A stretch of DNA of 24,542 nucleotides from Collinsella sp. (GCA_031294825.1 JAUMPM010000060.1:1-24542), one strand, 5' to 3'. Counted from the stretch's first letter, positions 14,497 to 21,836 are shown. Made by a program: numbers and translations. Notes: generated from the letters alone by a model not told the origin.

Positions 14497-14874
14497 CTAC
14501 GTGCTCCACACCCCATCGCCTAGCCTATGCCGTAGGGGCTGCCCGGCCGTTATGAGGTATCCCGCCTGCTCCTCGCGGTCTATTCGGCACATCGCGCGCA
14601 TCGTTTGCTTTGAGTCGCAGGCCGTGTCATTGCCGCCCACGATGGCCTTGTGGTTGTTGAATGTGGTCGGGCCCATGTGACCCTTGGGCGGTTCTCAGCC
14701 CGCATCTACCAGGATTCTATCGAGCTCGTTCGAGCATCGAGTGTGTAGGGCATGCTCGAGAGCGTCGTCGTCCGCATGGACTACGCCGCGCAGGTTTGTC
14801 ATGTCGGAAATCGAGGCAAGACGCTGCAGCCGTAGAACCAGTAGTTCAAATCGATGTTGGCAAGCCTCGAGGTG
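14497..14874 (-). pseudogene. Decayed coding sequence with an in-frame stop
   Basis: The minus strand is open from 14874 to TAG 14497-14499, interrupted by one TGA at 14695-14697. Upstream of the TGA it reads, in part, FELLVLRLQRLASISDMTNL and then RGVVHADDDALEHAL; downstream it reads MGPTTFNNHKAIVGGNDTAC and ends in LITAGQPLRHRLGDGVWST. Both halves are in the same frame and look like real protein. There is no convincing start, since the frame opens after a TGA at 14875-14877. I do not recognise the family. An alternative is selenocysteine or recoding at the TGA, but no SECIS-like evidence was seen. Confidence 0.4.
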
Positions 14875-14948
14875 TCATCGGCGATGGACACGCGCTTCAT
14901 GCTCTTCTATACCGCAACCTTAGCTCTCAGCTAATGAATTCTAGTTTA

Positions 14949-15002
14949 ATCCTTTCTACGATGTGCTGTGTGCCGGCACGGTAGCCGGATCGTAGGAAGG
15001 AT
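14949..15002 (+). promoter_or_regulatory. Long 5' hairpin occluding the lipoprotein ribosome-binding site
   Basis: ATCCTTTCTACGAT (14949-14962) pairs with ATCGTAGGAAGGAT (14989-15002), 13 of 14 positions. Inside, CCGGC (14973-14977) pairs with GCCGG (14984-14988), stacked directly on the right arm. The right arm contains the SD AGGAAGGA, and the start codon is at 15005. Folding would block initiation; as DNA the same repeat could be an operator. Confidence 0.6.
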
Positions 15003-15004
15003 GC

Positions 15005-15550
15005 ATGATGAAAAAGCTTGAAAACGAAGTGCTGCTGAGCCGTCGCGCTGCACTGAGCGCATTCGCCACCGTCGCCTTGGGGACTGCCGGTCTTCTTGCC
15101 GGTTGTGGTAGCGATAAGGCGACCGTCACCGAGGACGCTGGCGATGGCGACAAGAAGGAAGAGGCGAAGAAGGAAGAGCAGTCTACGACTGACCTGGCGG
15201 TTGGTGCGACGGTGACCACGGCTGCCGGTCTTTCCGTCGTTGTCGATTCCGTCCAGCCCGGCCTCACAAATTATGACGGTTCGACCATGACGGGCATTCA
15301 CGTCACGTACGTTAACAATGGCGATGAGGGCGCAGATTACAATATCTACGACTGGAAGGGCGAGGACGCCAACGGCGCTCAACAGAATCAGGGTTACTAC
15401 AGCGAGGGCTCCGATGAGCTGCAGTCTGGTACCCTTTCCGCCGGTGGCTCCGTGGCGGGCAATATCTACTTTGATGGCGATATCAAGAAGGCACTGTATT
15501 TTGCCAACATGTTTGATAAGTCTGCCACTGCAAGCTGGGTGCTGGCCTAG
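15005..15550 (+). CDS. Secreted lipoprotein, DUF4352-like
   Basis: A 181-residue lipoprotein (180 if the adjacent ATG 15008 is used). The signal peptide has a twin-arginine-like motif (SRRAAL, 12-17), a hydrophobic core and the lipobox LAGC with Cys34 as the lipidation site, so it should be anchored outside the membrane. A Lys/Glu-rich linker (DKKEEAKKEEQ) follows. From about residue 60 there is a beta-sandwich-like domain (VGATVTTAAGLSVVVDSV, then MTGIHVTYVNNG and a final GGSVAGNIYFDG), resembling DUF4352/Telokin-like lipoprotein domains. The ligand is unknown. The SD is embedded in the upstream hairpin. The next gene starts 39 nt after the stop, so co-transcription with the HTH and kinase genes is plausible. 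Confidence 0.8.
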   Translation: MMKKLENEVLLSRRAALSAFATVALGTAGLLAGCGSDKATVTEDAGDGDKKEEAKKEEQSTTDLAVGATVTTAAGLSVVVDSVQPGLTNYDGSTMTGIHVTYVNNGDEGADYNIYDWKGEDANGAQQNQGYYSEGSDELQSGTLSAGGSVAGNIYFDGDIKKALYFANMFDKSATASWVLA

Positions 15551-15589
15551 CATGTCGCTACCGTTGCGCCGTATGGGAGGTGAGGTCGT

Positions 15590-16012
15590 ATGCCCGATAA
15601 AAAGTTGACTGACGAGTTACTCAATGAACTTCTCGACGCGCAAAACATCGATGGCTATATCAAAGAACACGACTTTGCCGCCCCGTCGCTTTCGGACTAC
15701 CTGAAGCAGCTGCTGCAGGAAAAGGGCTTGGAGCGCTCGCGCGTGGTTCGTATGGCCGATCTCAATGAGACCTTTGGCTATCAGATCTTTACCGGTGCGC
15801 GTCATCCGAGTCGCAATAAGGTGCTGCAGATTGCCTTTGCGATGGCGCTGACGCTCAAAGAGACCAACCGTGCGCTGACGGCTGCCGGGGTAAGCGTTCT
15901 TAACTGCAAGGACCGCCGCGATGCGATTATCATCTTTTGCATCGATCGCGGGTGCAGCCTCCAAAAGGTCAACGAGGAGCTGTATCGCTTTGGCGAGGAG
16001 ACGGTGAGTTAG
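15590..16012 (+). CDS. Small helix-turn-helix-like protein
   Basis: A 140-residue soluble protein. Residues about 33-100 look like an XRE-type HTH: SLSDYLKQLLQEKGLERSRV, then VRMADLNETFGYQIFTGARH and the recognition-to-fourth-helix part PSRNKVLQIAFAMALTLKET, which resembles the usual 'R.P.R..vl.iaial.l...e' ending of XRE domains. The C-terminal 40 residues contain three cysteines (NCKD, FCID, GCSL). It has a strong SD (GGGAGG 15575-15580 / GAGG 15582-15585). It lies 98 nt before a Ser/Thr kinase gene, which suggests it may be a kinase-linked regulator or a substrate. The exact family was not recognised. Confidence 0.7.
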   Translation: MPDKKLTDELLNELLDAQNIDGYIKEHDFAAPSLSDYLKQLLQEKGLERSRVVRMADLNETFGYQIFTGARHPSRNKVLQIAFAMALTLKETNRALTAAGVSVLNCKDRRDAIIIFCIDRGCSLQKVNEELYRFGEETVS

Positions 16013-16097
16013 CGGCTGATATCTGAGCCGGCGGAGCTGTCGAACAGCGATGCAAACGAACGGGGCGCGGATGCCATGGGGTGTCTGCGCCCTGCGC

Positions 16098-16103
16098 TAT
16101 GAT
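16098..16103 (+). promoter_or_regulatory. -10 box very close to the kinase start
   Basis: TATGAT in the context GCGCTATGATGG ends 7 nt before ATG 16111, so transcription from it would begin at or next to the start codon and give a leaderless mRNA. An inverted repeat GGGCGCGGA / TCTGCGCCC (16063-16071, 16084-16092, one mismatch) lies immediately upstream. GGAGG (16105-16109) also allows SD-led translation from a longer transcript. Confidence 0.4.
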
Positions 16104-16110
16104 GGAGGCT

Positions 16111-17490
16111 ATGGATACTCAGACCCCAACATATTCCGATGATGAGTTGACCGCAGCGCTTGCCGAGCACCTGGCGTCGCTCGATCGTGACGATAGCTAT
16201 CGCGTGGAGCGTGTACTTAAGCGCTCGCCCGTTGAAACAACCGAGCTTGTGTACTTTGAAGGAACCGGCGGTGGTTCGCTCGGCCCCTTTGTCCGTAAAC
16301 GCATCGATGCTTCGGCTCAAATCGGCGGGGCATACGGGCGTTTGTTTGCCGCTCAGCGGGCAGGCAGGCGTTTTGAGCACCTGCCCAGAATCGTCGATTG
16401 TCGTCGTGTGGGCGACGAGCTCAACGTGGTTATGGAATACATCGAAGGGGAGACGCTCAGGGCGCTGGTGTACCGTCTGGGGGCCACCCCCGATTATGCG
16501 CGTGAATTGTATCCTGCCCTATGCGATGCCGTGGGCGGGCTCCACGCCGGTTTTGCAATGGCGGGGGAGACGTCGGCGCCGGTGATCCATCGCGACCTCA
16601 AGCCGTCGAATATCATCGTGACAGGTGCCAACTATACGCCTGATGACGGCCTGACGTTTTCATCGCTGGTGATTATCGACTTGGGGATCGCGCGCGTATG
16701 GCGCGATGGCGCCGATGCCGACACCGTCAAGTTTGGCACGCGACCCTATGCGCCGCCCGAGCAGTATGGGTTTGGGCAGACGAGTGTGCGCAGCGACGTC
16801 TACGCACTTGGCGCCCTGTTGTTCTTCTGCTTGACGGGAGTCGACCCTAAACCAGGGCTCGACATGCGCGAGCAATGCGAGGCGCGTGGCATTCCCACCC
16901 CACTTGCCGATGCCGTCTGCATGTCGATGGCGCTCGACCCGGCCAAGCGTTTTGCGAGCGCGGAAGCGTTGGGACGGGCGACGCGCGCGGCATACGATCT
17001 AAGTCGCCCCGTGCGGCCTCCTGCGCCTGCGCCTGTCCGTACTCCGGCCTCGGAGACGGTGTTGACGCCCCAAGGGCTCCAGAACCCCACAGGGCTTCCT
17101 AGGCCTGCCGCCTCCGCTGCATGCGGTCTGCTCTCTCGCGTTCCGGAGTCTCTGGGGCGTATTTGGAATACGCTCGTCTGCTTCTCGCTGCTTGTGTTCT
17201 TTGCCGGAAGTCACTTTGCCGTCTTTCACCCCACGGGAGCAAACCAAAGCTACCCGACGTGGCTTCTCATAATCGAGTATTTTTTCTTTGTCGATGGCCT
17301 TATGGTGCTTATGCATTTTGCGCTGCTCGATAAGCGCCGTCTTCGTCGGCGATTCGCACTGCTCGACAGCTATCGCGGCAAGAAACTCGCGAAACTCTGG
17401 CTCAAGGCATTGAGTGTGCTGCTCCTATGCATGATCGTCATAGTCGCGGTTGCCAATGCGACCGGCGTCGTCGATACCTCCGCTACCTAA
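16111..17490 (+). CDS. Membrane-anchored Hanks-type Ser/Thr protein kinase
   Basis: A 459-residue kinase. The N-lobe has a Gly-rich stretch (GTGGGSLGPF) and Lys63 in VRKRID as the likely ATP lysine. The catalytic loop HRDLKPSN (160-167) is intact with Asp162, the metal motif is DLG (190-192, a common variant of DFG), and the activation segment ends in APPEQYG. A Pro-rich linker (about 304-345) follows. Three hydrophobic segments then occur, at about 360-375, 388-410 and 430-450, with a basic loop (KRRLRRRF) between the last two. The kinase domain would be cytoplasmic, and there is no extracellular PASTA domain, so it does not look like PknB. Partners may be the HTH protein and lipoprotein just upstream. 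ATG 16111 was chosen over GTG 16081 because of the adjacent SD. Confidence 0.88.
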   Translation: MDTQTPTYSDDELTAALAEHLASLDRDDSYRVERVLKRSPVETTELVYFEGTGGGSLGPFVRKRIDASAQIGGAYGRLFAAQRAGRRFEHLPRIVDCRRVGDELNVVMEYIEGETLRALVYRLGATPDYARELYPALCDAVGGLHAGFAMAGETSAPVIHRDLKPSNIIVTGANYTPDDGLTFSSLVIIDLGIARVWRDGADADTVKFGTRPYAPPEQYGFGQTSVRSDVYALGALLFFCLTGVDPKPGLDMREQCEARGIPTPLADAVCMSMALDPAKRFASAEALGRATRAAYDLSRPVRPPAPAPVRTPASETVLTPQGLQNPTGLPRPAASAACGLLSRVPESLGRIWNTLVCFSLLVFFAGSHFAVFHPTGANQSYPTWLLIIEYFFFVDGLMVLMHFALLDKRRLRRRFALLDSYRGKKLAKLWLKALSVLLLCMIVIVAVANATGVVDTSAT

Positions 17491-17494
17491 AAGA

Positions 17495-17517
17495 AAAGGG
17501 CCCCGTTGGGGCCCTTT
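17495..17517. terminator. Bidirectional terminator between convergent genes
   Basis: AAAGGGCCCC (17495-17504) and GGGGCCCTTT (17508-17517) form a perfect 10-bp stem with a 3-nt loop. The minus strand continues into TTCTTTT, so it serves the secreted coiled-coil gene best; it also lies 5 nt after the kinase stop. Confidence 0.85.
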
Positions 17518-17527
17518 GCAGTTGCAC

Positions 17528-18661
17528 TTAGATGCGGTTCATCTGAGCGGCGACTTTGTTGTACCAGTCCTGCCACGTGGGCGGGCAGTACTTTTTGGCC
17601 GCAGCCGGGGTAAGGGTGGAGCCGTAGTTGGCGCCCAGATAGGCAACGTGAGCGGAGATGCCCTCGCTCCAGCTGCCAAAGCTGCGCCAACCGCCGCCAC
17701 GTGCACTCCAGCCCCAGGCGTTATAAGAATTGGCGCAATAAGCACCCTTGGTGCTCTCGATGCAGGCGATGGCGGGGGACCAACGGGGGTCGACACCGGT
17801 ATTCCAAGCGGCGACGGCAAAGTTGTAGCCCTGGCCTGCCATGGGGGAGCCGGCGAGATAATTGTCGATGCGGCTCGTCCACTCATTAATGAACGAATCG
17901 TAATCGGAACTACCGGTATTGGAGTTGTTCACCGTGGTGTCGATGGTGGTGTTGGTGTTGGTGGCCTGGCTGCTGGAATTGCTGCCGCTTACGCCCTCGC
18001 CCGAGAGCTTCTCGGCGGCAGCGGCCTTATCGGCCTCAAGCTTGGCAAGCTCGGCGGCATTTTCCTGCTCGGCTTTTGCCTGTGCCTCGCTGCGGAGCTG
18101 CTGGGCCTGCGCCAGCGCATCCTCGGCGTTTTTCTGCTCTGCCTCAAGCTGTGACTTGGCCTGCTGGAGCTCGGCCTTGTTCTGCTCAAGTTCGGTTTGC
18201 ATGTTATTGAGCTCTTCGATCTCGTCGACGCTCGAGCTCGTGATCTGGTTGGTGTATTTGCAGGTCGTGATGAACTCACCCAGGCTCTGCGCGTTGACCA
18301 GGAAGCTCACGATGGGATTGGTGCCCTTCTGATACTTGTACAGATCGCGCATGGCAGAGCTTGCCTTGGCCTGCTGCTCGGGAAGCTTAGCCTCGATTTC
18401 CTCGATGCTCGCCTCATTGGAGTCAATCTGCTTTTGCAGGTCATCGAGTTTGGTGCGGGCGTCGTTGTAGGCGCTCGTGGCGGCTTCGATCTTCTGCTGG
18501 GCTGCGGAAAGCTGGTCCTGCGTTGCCTGCGAGGCGGCATACGCCGCAACGGGGGAGAGCATCGGCGTGGCCGTCAGCGCAACGGCGAGCGCGGCGCTCG
18601 TGATGATACGAGCCGGCTTCGACGCAATGAGCGCTGCGGTGCGATGATTCGAATGCTGCAT
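17528..18661 (-). CDS. Secreted coiled-coil protein with lysozyme-like C-terminal domain
   Basis: A 377-residue exported protein. Residues 1-43 are a Sec signal peptide with a likely cut after AYA. Residues about 44-220 form a long coiled coil rich in Gln, Glu and Ala, as in the PcsB/FtsX-activated hydrolases, with LYKYQKGTNPIVSFLVNAQS as a hinge. A Ser/Asn/Thr linker (about 225-250) leads to a C-terminal domain (about 255-377) containing ACIESTKGAYC, where Glu302 could be catalytic, then NSYNAWGWSARGGGWRSFGS. That arrangement resembles lysozyme/transglycosylase-like glucosaminidases rather than NlpC or CHAP. It probably cleaves peptidoglycan glycan strands outside the cell. The start is ATG 18661, after AGAGGG with a 5-nt spacer. 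Confidence 0.8.
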   Translation of the reverse strand: MQHSNHRTAALIASKPARIITSAALAVALTATPMLSPVAAYAASQATQDQLSAAQQKIEAATSAYNDARTKLDDLQKQIDSNEASIEEIEAKLPEQQAKASSAMRDLYKYQKGTNPIVSFLVNAQSLGEFITTCKYTNQITSSSVDEIEELNNMQTELEQNKAELQQAKSQLEAEQKNAEDALAQAQQLRSEAQAKAEQENAAELAKLEADKAAAAEKLSGEGVSGSNSSSQATNTNTTIDTTVNNSNTGSSDYDSFINEWTSRIDNYLAGSPMAGQGYNFAVAAWNTGVDPRWSPAIACIESTKGAYCANSYNAWGWSARGGGWRSFGSWSEGISAHVAYLGANYGSTLTPAAAKKYCPPTWQDWYNKVAAQMNRI

Positions 18662-18723
18662 CCAGTCCCTCTGCAATCAATCGTAGGTTATGGTTCGAAC
18701 GGTATTCTACTACTGCTTTCGAC

Positions 18724-18768
18724 CTCAACTTGAACCTTAAAGGTTCCAAAGGGTCAAGTTGAACTTGA
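18724..18768. promoter_or_regulatory. Two 15-bp palindromes, candidate paired operator
   Basis: GAACCTT-A-AAGGTTC (18732-18746) and TCAAGTT-G-AACTTGA (18754-18768) are each perfect 7-1-7 palindromes with centres 22 bp apart. CTCAACTTGA (18724-18733) adds a further inverted copy of the second motif, and a related TTCAACTTTAA lies near 18819. They sit about 70 nt upstream of the secreted coiled-coil gene, whose minus-strand promoter may use TAGAAT near 18710. The remaining part of the 234-nt gap (18769-18895) holds no gene I can support. Confidence 0.55.
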
Positions 18769-18895
18769 GGCTTTGGCTTTGACCTGCAGTTATGATGAAT
18801 TGTTGAGAAACCATAGAGTTCAACTTTAACGTTACGGGGGCCTGTTTGAGAGGGGTTTGGGGCTGTAAAAGCTATCTCAACGTGGGGTTTTACAA

Positions 18896-19528
18896 CTACA
18901 GCGTGCCCTCCTGGCGAGCCTGCTCAATCTCTTCGAGCGCCTCGGCGGGGGTGAACGAACAGGTGCCGTCGCCGAGTTTGACTACCTGGATATCGTCGCC
19001 GATATGGACCTCTCCGCCCTTTAGTACCACGCCGAAAACGCCCCCGTGGGGAAAGATGCAGTCGCCGGCTAGATAGTAGATGGCACAGCGTGTGTGGCAG
19101 ACCTTGCCGATCTGACTGATTTCGACAAGCACCTCGCTGCCAAGCTTGAGCTGCGTGCCCAAGGGGAGCGAGAGCAGGTTGATGCCCCGGGTTGTGAAGT
19201 TCTCTCCAAAGTCACCCTCGTGTACGTCGAGCCCGCGTGCCTGCGCCGTCTGGATGGACTCCGCGGCTAAAAAAGAGACCTGGCGGTGCCAATGTCCGGC
19301 GTGCGCATCGGTAGCGAGGCCAAATTGCTCGATGACGGTGTCGCGTCCATCGGCGACGGGCGACTTGCGAGTGCCTTTGTGCTCCGACGTGTTGATTGAG
19401 ACGATACGAGCAGGCCCGTTGTAAGCATCGTTTGCGGTGCGTAGGGGAGCTGCCGTCCGGGCACGATCCGCAAGTTCGCGCTTGGCGGCGTCAATGATGG
19501 GGTTGTTGATCGGATGAGCCTGGGGCAC
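18896..19528 (-). CDS. MOSC-domain protein
   Basis: A 210-residue protein with a MOSC (molybdenum cofactor sulfurase C-terminal) fold. The diagnostic segment is GKVCHTRCAIYYLAGDCIFP followed by HGGVFGVV, where the first Cys is the conserved MOSC cysteine; ATDAHAGHWHRQVS and GDFGENFTTRG are also typical. MOSC proteins are thought to bind or transfer sulfur or molybdopterin cofactors; the substrate here is unknown. The N-terminal 40 residues (Ala/Arg-rich) precede the domain. The start is GTG 19528, with AAAGGTG 6 nt upstream. It appears monocistronic, and no molybdenum enzyme gene is adjacent in this window. Confidence 0.88.
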   Translation of the reverse strand: MPQAHPINNPIIDAAKRELADRARTAAPLRTANDAYNGPARIVSINTSEHKGTRKSPVADGRDTVIEQFGLATDAHAGHWHRQVSFLAAESIQTAQARGLDVHEGDFGENFTTRGINLLSLPLGTQLKLGSEVLVEISQIGKVCHTRCAIYYLAGDCIFPHGGVFGVVLKGGEVHIGDDIQVVKLGDGTCSFTPAEALEEIEQARQEGTL

Positions 19529-19662
19529 GGTGCACCTTTCGACGGGGCGGGCAACATGTTGAATCCTACAACAACGGTAGGTTCATTGCCCATTGTCATA
19601 CAACGGTGAGCGCCGTCTTCGTGCTGGACGATTACGTCGATTGCCATAGATACGGTGGAGCT

Positions 19663-19692
19663 TTGGGCGCCGGCGGCTTGGCACGCTAGAAT
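19663..19692 (+). promoter_or_regulatory. Promoter of the ligase-racemase pair
   Basis: TTGGGC (19663-19668) and TAGAAT (19687-19692, context ACGCTAGAATAA) are spaced by 18 bp and lie 56 nt upstream of the ATP-grasp gene. The 220-nt gap with the divergent MOSC gene also contains a direct repeat ACAACGGT, spaced about 30 bp, near 19570-19605. Confidence 0.6.
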
Positions 19693-19748
19693 AAATCAGT
19701 TGCGCAAAGACCGCCCATTGTGTGGGCAGTTCATGATAGGAAGTTTCC

Positions 19749-21005
19749 ATGGCATTGCAATTTACAGAGCGCGAGTTCATTCCCGTGCTGCTCGGTGGCG
19801 ACATCAACGCCTATTCGGTGGCGCGCGCCTTCTACGAGGAGTACCAGGTCAAGAGTCTGGTCTTTGGCAAGTATCAGACGGGTCCCGCGTACCGCAGCCA
19901 GATTATCGACTACACGCCCAACGTGGATATCGACACCATGCCCGTGATGCTCAAAACCGTCAACGGCATTGCCCAAGCGCATGCCGACAAGACGATTGTC
20001 CTTGTGGGCTGTGGCGACAACTATGTTGCCCTCGTGGCTCAGGCCAAGGATGCTCATGAGCTGGCGGACAACATCGTCGCTCCCTACGCGCCCTACAGCA
20101 TGCTCGAGCAGTGCCAGAAGAAGGAGATCTTCTACGAGCTGTGCGAGAAACATGGCGTGCCCTATCCGCACACGTTTACCTTTACCAAGGCGATGCTCAA
20201 TGCCCAGGGTGAGGCGCCTGCCGAAGTGCTCGACCAGATCGATTTTCCTTACCCGATGATTCTGAAGCCTTCTGACGGCATCATGTGGTGGCAGCACGAG
20301 TTTGAGGGCCAGAAGAAGGCCTATGAGATTGCCGACCGCGCCGAGCTGGAACAGGTCATTCGCGATTCGTATGCCAGCGGCTACACCGACGACCTGATCT
20401 TGCAGGATCGCGTGCCCGGCAACGACGAGTACATGCGCGTGCTCACCAGTTATTCCGACCGCAACGGCAAGGTGCGCATGATGTGCCTGGGCCATGTGCT
20501 GCTCGAGGAGCATCAGCCTCACGGCGTCGGCAACCACGCCTGTATCATCACCGAGCCCAATGACGAGCTCATGGGCGGCGTGCGCAAGCTACTCGAGGAC
20601 CTTCACTTTGTGGGCTATTCCAACTTTGACGTTAAGTACGACGAGCGCGACGGCTCGTTTAAGTTCTTCGATTTCAACACGCGCCAGGGCCGCAGCAACT
20701 ACTATGTTACTAACAGTGGCTTTAACGTTGCCAAGTATGTGGTGGACGAGTATGTGTTCAACCGCCCGTTTGAGCCGGAGTTTGTGACGGCGCAGGACGA
20801 GGCGCTGTGGATGGTCGTCCCCATGGGCGTCGTCGACAAGTACGTCAAGGATCCCGAGCTGCGTGCTAAGGTGCATCGCCTGGACAAGGAAGGCAAGGGC
20901 GCCGACCCTTCGTTTATGAAGGGCGACTTTGTCATTAACCGCTGGCTGCGCATGTGGCACACCAAGTTGCGCCACTTTAAGCTGTTCAAGACGTATTACA
21001 AGTAG
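19749..21005 (+). CDS. ATP-grasp ligase, probable D-aspartate ligase for peptidoglycan
   Basis: A 418-residue ATP-grasp carboxylate-amine ligase. The central part shows the ATP-binding lysine strand PYPMILKPSDG, the loop WWQHEFEGQKKAYEI, LILQDRVPGNDEYMRVLT, and the metal/ATP region FKFFDFNTRQGRSN. Its size and the aspartate racemase gene 84 nt downstream match the Enterococcus faecium pair, in which the ligase attaches the beta-carboxyl of D-Asp to the side-chain amine of the stem-peptide diamino acid in UDP-MurNAc precursors. That role is inferred from context; the amine acceptor in this organism could be lysine or ornithine. ATG 19749 is preceded by AGGAAG (19738-19743). It acts in the cytosol on lipid-free or lipid-linked wall precursors. 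Confidence 0.8.
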   Translation: MALQFTEREFIPVLLGGDINAYSVARAFYEEYQVKSLVFGKYQTGPAYRSQIIDYTPNVDIDTMPVMLKTVNGIAQAHADKTIVLVGCGDNYVALVAQAKDAHELADNIVAPYAPYSMLEQCQKKEIFYELCEKHGVPYPHTFTFTKAMLNAQGEAPAEVLDQIDFPYPMILKPSDGIMWWQHEFEGQKKAYEIADRAELEQVIRDSYASGYTDDLILQDRVPGNDEYMRVLTSYSDRNGKVRMMCLGHVLLEEHQPHGVGNHACIITEPNDELMGGVRKLLEDLHFVGYSNFDVKYDERDGSFKFFDFNTRQGRSNYYVTNSGFNVAKYVVDEYVFNRPFEPEFVTAQDEALWMVVPMGVVDKYVKDPELRAKVHRLDKEGKGADPSFMKGDFVINRWLRMWHTKLRHFKLFKTYYK

Positions 21006-21047
21006 ATGAGTGCGGCGCCCGTCCGGTTTGCATCGGGCGGGCGCGGG

Positions 21048-21053
21048 TATGAT
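21048..21053 (+). promoter_or_regulatory. Possible internal -10 box before the racemase
   Basis: TATGAT in the context GGGTATGATACG lies in the 84-nt gap. A GC-rich inverted repeat (GCGCCCG near 21014-21020, CGGGCG near 21034-21039) precedes it. It would allow separate expression of the racemase; no clear -35 is seen. Confidence 0.35.
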
Positions 21054-21089
21054 ACGCGCAATTGCGCAAGCGTCACCAAGGAGGCGGCG

Positions 21090-21836
21090 ATGGAAAAGCT
21101 GGGAGTTATCGGCGGCATGGGCGCCGAGGCCACGTCGTATTACTACGACCAGGTGGTGCGTCATACGGCTGCTGCCTGCGATCAAGAACATATCGACATG
21201 GTGGTGCTCTCCAAGTCGACCATGCCCGACCGCACGCTGGCCATTAAGACCGGCGAGCATGCCAAGCTGCTGGCGACCATGAAAGAGTGTGCCCAGGCAC
21301 TCGAGTCGCTGGGCTGTGCGCACATTGCCATTCCCTGCAACACGTCACACTACTTCTACGACCAGATCCAGTCGTTTACCACAGTGCCGATTATCCACAT
21401 GCCACGCGAGTCGGTTCGCTATGCCCTTGCGGGTGCGGTGATGGGGGAGTGCGAGTTCGACCCCAACCTGAGTATGCCGGCCGAGCCGGTGCACAAGATC
21501 GGCATCATGGGAACCGACGGAACCGTGGGCGCGGGCGTCTACGGCCGCGAATGCGAGGCTGCGGGTGTTGAGGTCGTCTATCCCAGCGAGAAACGTCAGA
21601 ACGATGTGATGTCGCTTATCTACGATGATGTGAAGGCCGGACGTGAGCCCGATATGGATAAGTTCGACCGCGTGATGTGGGAGTTCGCCCGTAGCGGCTG
21701 CGACCGCGTCATTCTGGCCTGCACCGAGCTATCGGTGCTACAGAAGTACCGAGAGATGCCCGAGATCACCCTCGACGCCATGGATGTCCTGGTGCGCGAA
21801 TCCATCATCCGCAGCGGCGCCCCCTACCGCCTCTAG
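21090..21836 (+). CDS. Aspartate/glutamate racemase family protein, probable aspartate racemase
   Basis: A 248-residue PLP-independent racemase. The family N-terminus LGVIGGMGAEAT is present, as are both catalytic cysteines: Cys83 in IPCNTSHYFY and Cys211 in ILACTELS. These act as the two-base pair that inverts the alpha carbon. LGVIGGMGAEAT and KSTMPDRTL match aspartate racemases better than the glutamate racemase MurI. It would supply D-Asp to the upstream ATP-grasp ligase. ATG 21090 has a strong SD, AAGGAGG, about 6 nt upstream; the longer in-frame ATG at 21006 gives a non-family extension. Likely co-transcribed with the ligase, with a possible extra promoter in the gap. Confidence 0.88.
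   Translation: MEKLGVIGGMGAEATSYYYDQVVRHTAAACDQEHIDMVVLSKSTMPDRTLAIKTGEHAKLLATMKECAQALESLGCAHIAIPCNTSHYFYDQIQSFTTVPIIHMPRESVRYALAGAVMGECEFDPNLSMPAEPVHKIGIMGTDGTVGAGVYGRECEAAGVEVVYPSEKRQNDVMSLIYDDVKAGREPDMDKFDRVMWEFARSGCDRVILACTELSVLQKYREMPEITLDAMDVLVRESIIRSGAPYRL

Noticed and set aside
14695..14697. TGA as a selenocysteine codon in the minus-strand remnant
   Set aside because: No SECIS-like hairpin was evident directly after the TGA, the frame lacks a start codon, and no selenoprotein family was recognised.
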